A stretch of DNA of 8,290 nucleotides from assembly GCA_035353335.1 (NCBI GenBank), contig DAOPZJ010000079.1:1-8290 (forward strand), given 5' to 3'. Source of the DNA: Oscillospiraceae bacterium. GTDB lineage: Bacteria; Bacillota; Clostridia; Oscillospirales; JAKOTC01. Shown here in pieces: positions 5,870 through 8,290 of the stretch; the first letter of the stretch is position 1; the number at the start of each line of letters is the position of its first letter. The translations under genes and the position numbers were made by a program. The notes under the pieces are model-generated. The model searched no databases. It was given only the letters and a program-made list of their open reading frames with translations, and was not told the origin of the DNA.

Positions 5870-7204
5870 ATGGGCATAGAATGGTTTGAAAGCGCGAAGC
5901 TCGGCATCTTCATCCACTGGGGGATCTACGCGGTGCAAGGCACTTCCGAGTCCTGGGAGTTCGCGGCCGGCGGCATGAGCCATACGGACTACATGAAACA
6001 GCTGAACGGGTTTACCGCGAAAAACTATGATCCGAAGGCATGGGCGGAGCTGTTTCGTAAAGCGGGCGCGAAATACGCGGTTCTGACCTCCAAACACTGC
6101 GACGGCGTCGCCTTGTTTGATACGAAATACAGCGATCTGAACGTCGTGAAAAGCACGCCCGCGAAAAGGGATCTGATCGGGCCTTACTGCGAGGCCATGC
6201 GCGAGGCCGGACTGAAGACCGGTTTATATTTCACGCATACCGACTGGTCGGACGACGACATGATGTCCGTGATTTGCGACATGACGCTCGATGAAGTCAA
6301 AGCCGCGAGAACGCAAAAGTTTGTTTTTTCAAAGCGATGGAATGAAGTGATGGCGCGCCCCATCGGGGAGATCGACCAATCACCGGAGCGCAAACGGTAT
6401 TGGGAGAAGTTCTTAACCTTCTATATGAACCAACTGAACGAAGTGGTCAATCGGTTCGCGCCCCTTGACGTGTTCTGGGGCGACGCGATGTACGAAGTAA
6501 AAGGGTACGACTGGCACAAGGACAAGATCAGGGAAGTCATCAAGAAGGCAAACCCCGACACCATCATCTCGCGCCTTCCGAGCTTTGACGATATCGCCAC
6601 GCCGGAGGTCCGTGCCGTGTGCAGCCGCCCGAGCAAAGGGCCGTGGGAATATTGCACCCCGATCAACAGCTGCTGGGGGTACCGGCCGGACAATACGAAT
6701 TACAAATCGTACATACAAGTGATCCGGATCTTCTGCGACGTAATTTCGATGGGCGGCAATCTGCTGCTCGACGTCGGCCCGCTTGAGGACGGCACCATCG
6801 ACAAACGGCAGGAAGAGGTTCTGCTGAAACTCGGAAAGTTTATCAAGACCAACGAGGAAGCCATCTATGAGACCCGTCAGGGGCTCGACTGGCGGTTTTA
6901 CAATCAGGGTAGCGTCCTGAGCCAAGACGGGAAGACCCTGTATCTGTTCGTCCACGACATCCCGCGTGACGGGATCATGCTCAAAGGCGTTGATACACCT
7001 TATAAACAAGCGACGGTCCTTTCGACCGGGCAGAAGCTCGAGATCCAACGGTTCTTCAACGGCAATTACGGCTGTTACTGGCTGCATCTGAAGCCGCATA
7101 TGGTCGACCCCGAAATGCCGGTCGTGGTGAAATTCGAATTTGAGGAACCGGTTAAGGCAGTTGATAAATGGGGCATTCTTTGGGAGAACGAGAAAAAGGC
7201 GTAG
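5870..7204 (+). CDS. GH29 alpha-L-fucosidase paralogue with altered KHCDG motif
   Basis: The ATG at 5870 follows AGGGAGGG by 6 nt; the TTG one codon upstream is a poorer choice. The 444-aa product is a close paralogue of the preceding enzyme, nearly identical over the last 110 residues. It keeps HWG (16-18), nucleophile Asp205 in FWGDA, Glu260 in GPWEYCTP, and GGNLLLDVGPLEDGTID. Two positions near the expected active site differ. The KHHDG motif reads KHCDG (Cys77, codon TGC at 6098-6100), and Gly206 after the nucleophile is Ala. The aligned His in the T. maritima enzyme (His129, from family knowledge) contacts fucose, so substrate preference or rate may be altered; loss of activity is possible but not shown. 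Residues 127-195 are the most diverged part of the pair. There is no signal peptide. It is co-transcribed with the first copy (54-bp gap, no promoter seen). No clear terminator follows. Confidence 0.9.
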   Translation: MGIEWFESAKLGIFIHWGIYAVQGTSESWEFAAGGMSHTDYMKQLNGFTAKNYDPKAWAELFRKAGAKYAVLTSKHCDGVALFDTKYSDLNVVKSTPAKRDLIGPYCEAMREAGLKTGLYFTHTDWSDDDMMSVICDMTLDEVKAARTQKFVFSKRWNEVMARPIGEIDQSPERKRYWEKFLTFYMNQLNEVVNRFAPLDVFWGDAMYEVKGYDWHKDKIREVIKKANPDTIISRLPSFDDIATPEVRAVCSRPSKGPWEYCTPINSCWGYRPDNTNYKSYIQVIRIFCDVISMGGNLLLDVGPLEDGTIDKRQEEVLLKLGKFIKTNEEAIYETRQGLDWRFYNQGSVLSQDGKTLYLFVHDIPRDGIMLKGVDTPYKQATVLSTGQKLEIQRFFNGNYGCYWLHLKPHMVDPEMPVVVKFEFEEPVKAVDKWGILWENEKKA

Positions 7205-7240
7205 AGGTTGAGGTGAAGGAGGAGTAGTGAGCTGCAGAAA

Positions 7241-7591
7241 TCACTTATTTTCTTTTGCTGTATTTATTGAAGCGATTAACATATATTTTATTTCATTCGC
7301 CAAAGAGAGGGGTTTTTGATAATCATACTCAAGCAAGTTTGTTCGTTCCAACAAGGTGAGCCAATAAATGCTCTCGCCGGTTTCTTTTAAAGCAATGTGA
7401 AGTTTGGAAATAAAATCTGCTTTGCTGTTGCCGTAGACTGCTTCATTGATGTTTGCACCGACGCTGGTCGCGCTGCGTAATAGCTGTTTGGCTATCGTGG
7501 TGTCTCGGCGTGTCTTTGAAAATGCTTCGTAAAACAATACGATTAGGACAGAAAAATCAAGAGATTTATCTAATAAAGGGTTGTTCAACAT
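7241..7591 (-). CDS. Four-helix-bundle protein, S23 / 23S rRNA intervening-sequence family
   Basis: The minus-strand ATG at 7591 is preceded by GGAGGT (7596-7601) with 4 nt between; a TTG four codons upstream overlaps that site and is rejected. The 116-aa product is all-helical. It carries the family pattern: an N-terminal LLDKSLDFSVLIVLFYEAF helix, AKQLLRSATSVGANINEA (about 39-56), GNSKADFISKLHIALKE and ESIYWLTLLE. This is the PF05635/TIGR02436 four-helix-bundle family, first found encoded in rRNA intervening sequences and related in fold to the Avd accessory protein of diversity-generating retroelements. Its molecular role is not established. Here it stands alone: no rRNA, reverse transcriptase or template/variable repeat is visible. 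Its DNA is AT-rich (17 of 60 bases are G or C at 7261-7320, against 41 of 60 at 5221-5280), which suggests transfer. It converges on the fucosidase genes with a 36-bp gap. Confidence 0.9.
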   Translation of the reverse strand: MLNNPLLDKSLDFSVLIVLFYEAFSKTRRDTTIAKQLLRSATSVGANINEAVYGNSKADFISKLHIALKETGESIYWLTLLERTNLLEYDYQKPLSLANEIKYMLIASINTAKENK

Positions 7592-7608
7592 GGCCACCTC
7601 CAAGGAAA

Positions 7609-7637
7609 ATTATAACATATTTACGAAATCATATCAA
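7609..7637 (-). promoter_or_regulatory. Sigma-A promoter of the four-helix-bundle gene
   Basis: On the minus strand TTGATA (7632-7637) and a perfect TATAAT (7609-7614) are spaced by 17 bp. The expected start point near 7602 falls at the upstream edge of the ribosome binding site, giving a leader of only about 11 nt. Confidence 0.8.
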
Positions 7638-7680
7638 CATGCATACTTTTTTACATCTCCGTTGAACGATTGATAAATAA

Positions 7681-7708
7681 GTTTGCGAAGCAAACACCGA
7701 AATTTTTT
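7681..7708 (+). other. Small hairpin plus T run, possible plus-strand terminator
   Basis: GTTTGC (7681-7686) and GCAAAC (7690-7695) form a perfect 6-bp stem with a GAA loop. A T6 run follows at 7703-7708 after a 7-nt gap. The gap is too long for a classic terminator. It could still catch read-through from the fucosidase genes, for which no other terminator is visible. Confidence 0.35.
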
Positions 7709-7717
7709 ACTCTTCTC

Positions 7718-7786
7718 TTTTCTCTTTTCACTTCGAAAAGGCGTTGGTTTAGAGAAAAAAGAAGAACGAAAAATGAAAAGAGAAAA
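7718..7786. repeat. Inverted repeat in strand-asymmetric AT-rich spacer
   Basis: A 13-bp perfect inverted repeat, TTTTCTCTTTTCA (7718-7730) and its complement at 7774-7786, flanks 43 bp. The left arm is pyrimidine-only except for its final A, and the right arm is purine-only except for its first T. Within the same spacer CGAAAAGGCG occurs twice, at 7734-7743 and 7795-7804. No gene is supported in 7640-7830 on either strand. The apparent plus-strand frames there run through the tRNA. Confidence 0.6.
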
Positions 7787-7834
7787 ATACAGAACGAAAA
7801 GGCGCTCCGCATGCGCGAAACGCCTTTTCGTTCT
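7783..7834 (-). terminator. Terminator downstream of tRNA-Arg
   Basis: A perfect 14-bp inverted repeat (7791-7804 with 7821-7834, AGAACGAAAAGGCG and its complement) encloses a 16-nt loop that contains CGCATGCG. On the minus strand the stem begins at the last base of the tRNA's CCA. It is followed by GTATTTTTCT, with the T5 run at 7783-7787. The position and the T run fit the tRNA transcript terminator. Confidence 0.75.
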
Positions 7835-7910
7835 GGCCTGCCCGATGGGATTCGAACCCATGGCCTTTGGAGTCGGAGTCCAACACTCTATCCAGCTGAG
7901 CTACGGGCAG
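7834..7910 (-). tRNA. tRNA-Arg (anticodon CCG)
   Basis: Read on the minus strand, the 77 nt fold as a complete cloverleaf. The acceptor CTGCCCG pairs with CGGGCAG. The D arm is GCTC-AGCTGGATA-GAGT, with one G-U pair. The anticodon stem TTGGA/TCCAA encloses loop CTCCGAC, with anticodon CCG at 7874-7876. The T arm ATGGG-TTCGAAT-CCCAT is canonical. The discriminator is G, and the 3' CCA is encoded (7834-7836). It would read CGG arginine codons. No copy of its 3' end is found elsewhere in the window, so no attachment-site duplication is shown. Confidence 0.96.
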
Positions 7911-7921
7911 ACGCAAACGTC

Positions 7922-7950
7922 ATTATAACATAACATTCCCCGGCATGCAA
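7922..7950 (-). promoter_or_regulatory. Promoter of tRNA-Arg
   Basis: On the minus strand TTGCAT (7945-7950) and a perfect TATAAT (7922-7927) are separated by 17 bp. Transcription would start about 5 nt before the mature tRNA 5' end, a short leader for RNase P to remove. Confidence 0.78.
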
Positions 7951-8021
7951 CAATATAACGCCGGCATCATGCCGCGCAGCGCAAAAATCGCGTATCCGGC
8001 AAACTTTTTTATGGAATGATA

Positions 8022-8049
8022 TTGCCATTTTTTCCGGTCATGATATAAT
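8022..8049 (+). promoter_or_regulatory. Extended -10 promoter for the right-edge gene
   Basis: TTGCCA (8022-8027) lies 16 bp before TATAAT (8044-8049), and the TG of an extended -10 (TGATATAAT) is at 8041-8042. The start is expected near 8056, which leaves about 184 nt of leader before the ATG at 8240. It is divergent from the tRNA promoter. Confidence 0.8.
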
Positions 8050-8055
8050 GGGTTT

Positions 8056-8239
8056 CGAAGGGACACAGAATTCGGAAAAAAACAGATTGAAAGCGATGTT
8101 ATTCCGTTTATTCGGGTTTCGTAAACGGCTCTCCGGAGGAATGGCCGCGCCCTTTGATGAGCGGGACCGGCGTTTCTCCCTTCGGCCGCAAATTGCTTAC
8201 ATTAAATAATTAAGAAAAAAATATTTTTGAGGTGGAATC
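8056..8239 (+). other. Long structured 5' leader of the right-edge gene
   Basis: CCGTTTA (8104-8110) pairs with TAAACGG (8122-8128). Further on, GGCCG (from 8143) can pair with CGGCC near 8184, enclosing a nested CGCC/GGCG stem. A short AT-rich segment with an A/T palindrome near 8215-8226 precedes the GAGGTGG ribosome binding site. I checked it by eye for T-box, ZTP, fluoride, c-di-GMP-I and guanidine signatures and recognise none. It may be a cis-regulatory leader or simply an untranslated region containing a small ORF. Confidence 0.45.
8096..8209 (+). CDS. Possible 37-codon leader ORF, unidentified
   Basis: ATG at 8096 opens a 37-codon frame ending at TAA 8207-8209, wholly inside the leader. 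It begins MLFRLFGFRKRLSGG and is arginine-rich, with a DERDRR run near residues 21-26. The upstream GAAAG is only a weak ribosome binding site, and I see no obvious coding bias. It could be an unannotated small protein, a translated leader, or chance. No homology is recognised. Its frame covers both hairpins described for the leader, so translation and leader folding would be mutually exclusive if it is real. Confidence 0.25.
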   Translation: MLFRLFGFRKRLSGGMAAPFDERDRRFSLRPQIAYIK

Positions 8240-8290
8240 ATGGATTTTATCAGGGACAAAATCAAAGTGACCTGCGCGCAGCTGAAAAAA
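8240..8290 (+). CDS. Start of unidentified protein, cut by right edge
   Basis: ATG at 8240 follows GAGGTGG (8229-8235) with suitable spacing and opens a frame to the window end. The 17 residues read MDFIRDKIKVTCAQLKK, an amphipathic lysine-rich helix start with no signal peptide. Ribosome binding site, promoter and open frame agree that it is a real gene, but the fragment is too short to name a family. Confidence 0.7.
   Translation, partial: MDFIRDKIKVTCAQLKK

Noticed and set aside
6413..7099. 228-codon minus-strand open frame inside the second fucosidase
   Set aside because: It is a shadow of the GH29 coding frame; similar shadows occur in the paralogue, which explains its length.
7241..7591. 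rRNA intervening sequence or diversity-generating retroelement
   Set aside because: The family fits, but no rRNA, reverse transcriptase or template/variable repeat pair is present.
7834..7910. tRNA-Arg as a proven attachment site
   Set aside because: No second copy of the tRNA 3' end and no integrase appear in the window, so only proximity supports it.
7634..7933. Several overlapping small frames on both strands between the four-helix gene and the tRNA
   Set aside because: They run through the tRNA-Arg gene and its terminator and consist of low-complexity Lys/Arg/Phe-rich sequence without ribosome binding sites.
8130..8200. T-box-like GGGACCGG segment in the right-hand leader
   Set aside because: It lacks the conserved TGGNACCGCG element, a specifier stem and a terminator hairpin with T run.
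1..8290. CRISPR array
   Set aside because: No regularly spaced direct repeats were found on either strand; the repeats present are the export cassette, the fucosidase duplication and terminator arms.

Overview
The window looks like chromosomal DNA of a fermentative Gram-positive anaerobe of the Clostridia, perhaps an uncultured Oscillospirales- or Lachnospirales-type gut or rumen bacterium. The reasons are strong GGAGG-type ribosome binding sites, consensus sigma-A promoters, Firmicutes-style signal peptides, one GTG start, and secreted beta-helix proteins next to cytoplasmic fucosidases. The taxon is inferred; nothing in the window fixes it. Most coding DNA is GC-rich, but the stretch from about 7205 to 7800 is clearly AT-richer.

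Left part (1-4358): a probable cell-surface operon of four plus-strand genes. First comes the 3' part of a single-pass membrane protein with an exported C-terminal domain. Then come two secreted proteins (464 and 373 aa) with almost identical signal peptides, different beta-helix-like middle regions, and a shared C-terminal beta-sandwich-like module (TYT[IV]IIPA.VDFGT at its start, G.Y.G.MTF at its end). The fourth is a GTG-started protein with a signal peptide, a cysteine-containing ectodomain, a Pro/Ser/Thr linker, one C-terminal membrane helix and a basic tail. A strong intrinsic terminator closes the unit. The layout suggests exported, interchangeable surface modules held by membrane-anchored partners without sortase. 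I cannot name this system, and it is the best candidate here for undescribed biology.

Middle part (4395-7204): a consensus promoter drives two tandem GH29 alpha-L-fucosidases (447 and 444 aa) that are close paralogues. Neither has a signal peptide, so they probably act on fucosylated oligosaccharides inside the cell. Both keep the predicted nucleophile Asp and acid/base Glu. The second has Cys in place of the second His of the KHHDG motif and Ala in place of the Gly after the nucleophile, which suggests divergence in specificity.

Right part (7205-8290): a minus-strand gene for a stand-alone four-helix-bundle protein of the 23S rRNA intervening-sequence (S23) family, with its own promoter. 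It is followed by about 200 bp of AT-rich, strand-asymmetric, repeat-rich DNA. Next is a minus-strand tRNA-Arg(CCG) with encoded CCA, its own promoter and a hairpin terminator. Last, an extended -10 promoter on the plus strand precedes a leader of about 185 nt, containing a possible 37-codon ORF, and the first 17 codons of an unidentified gene cut by the right edge.
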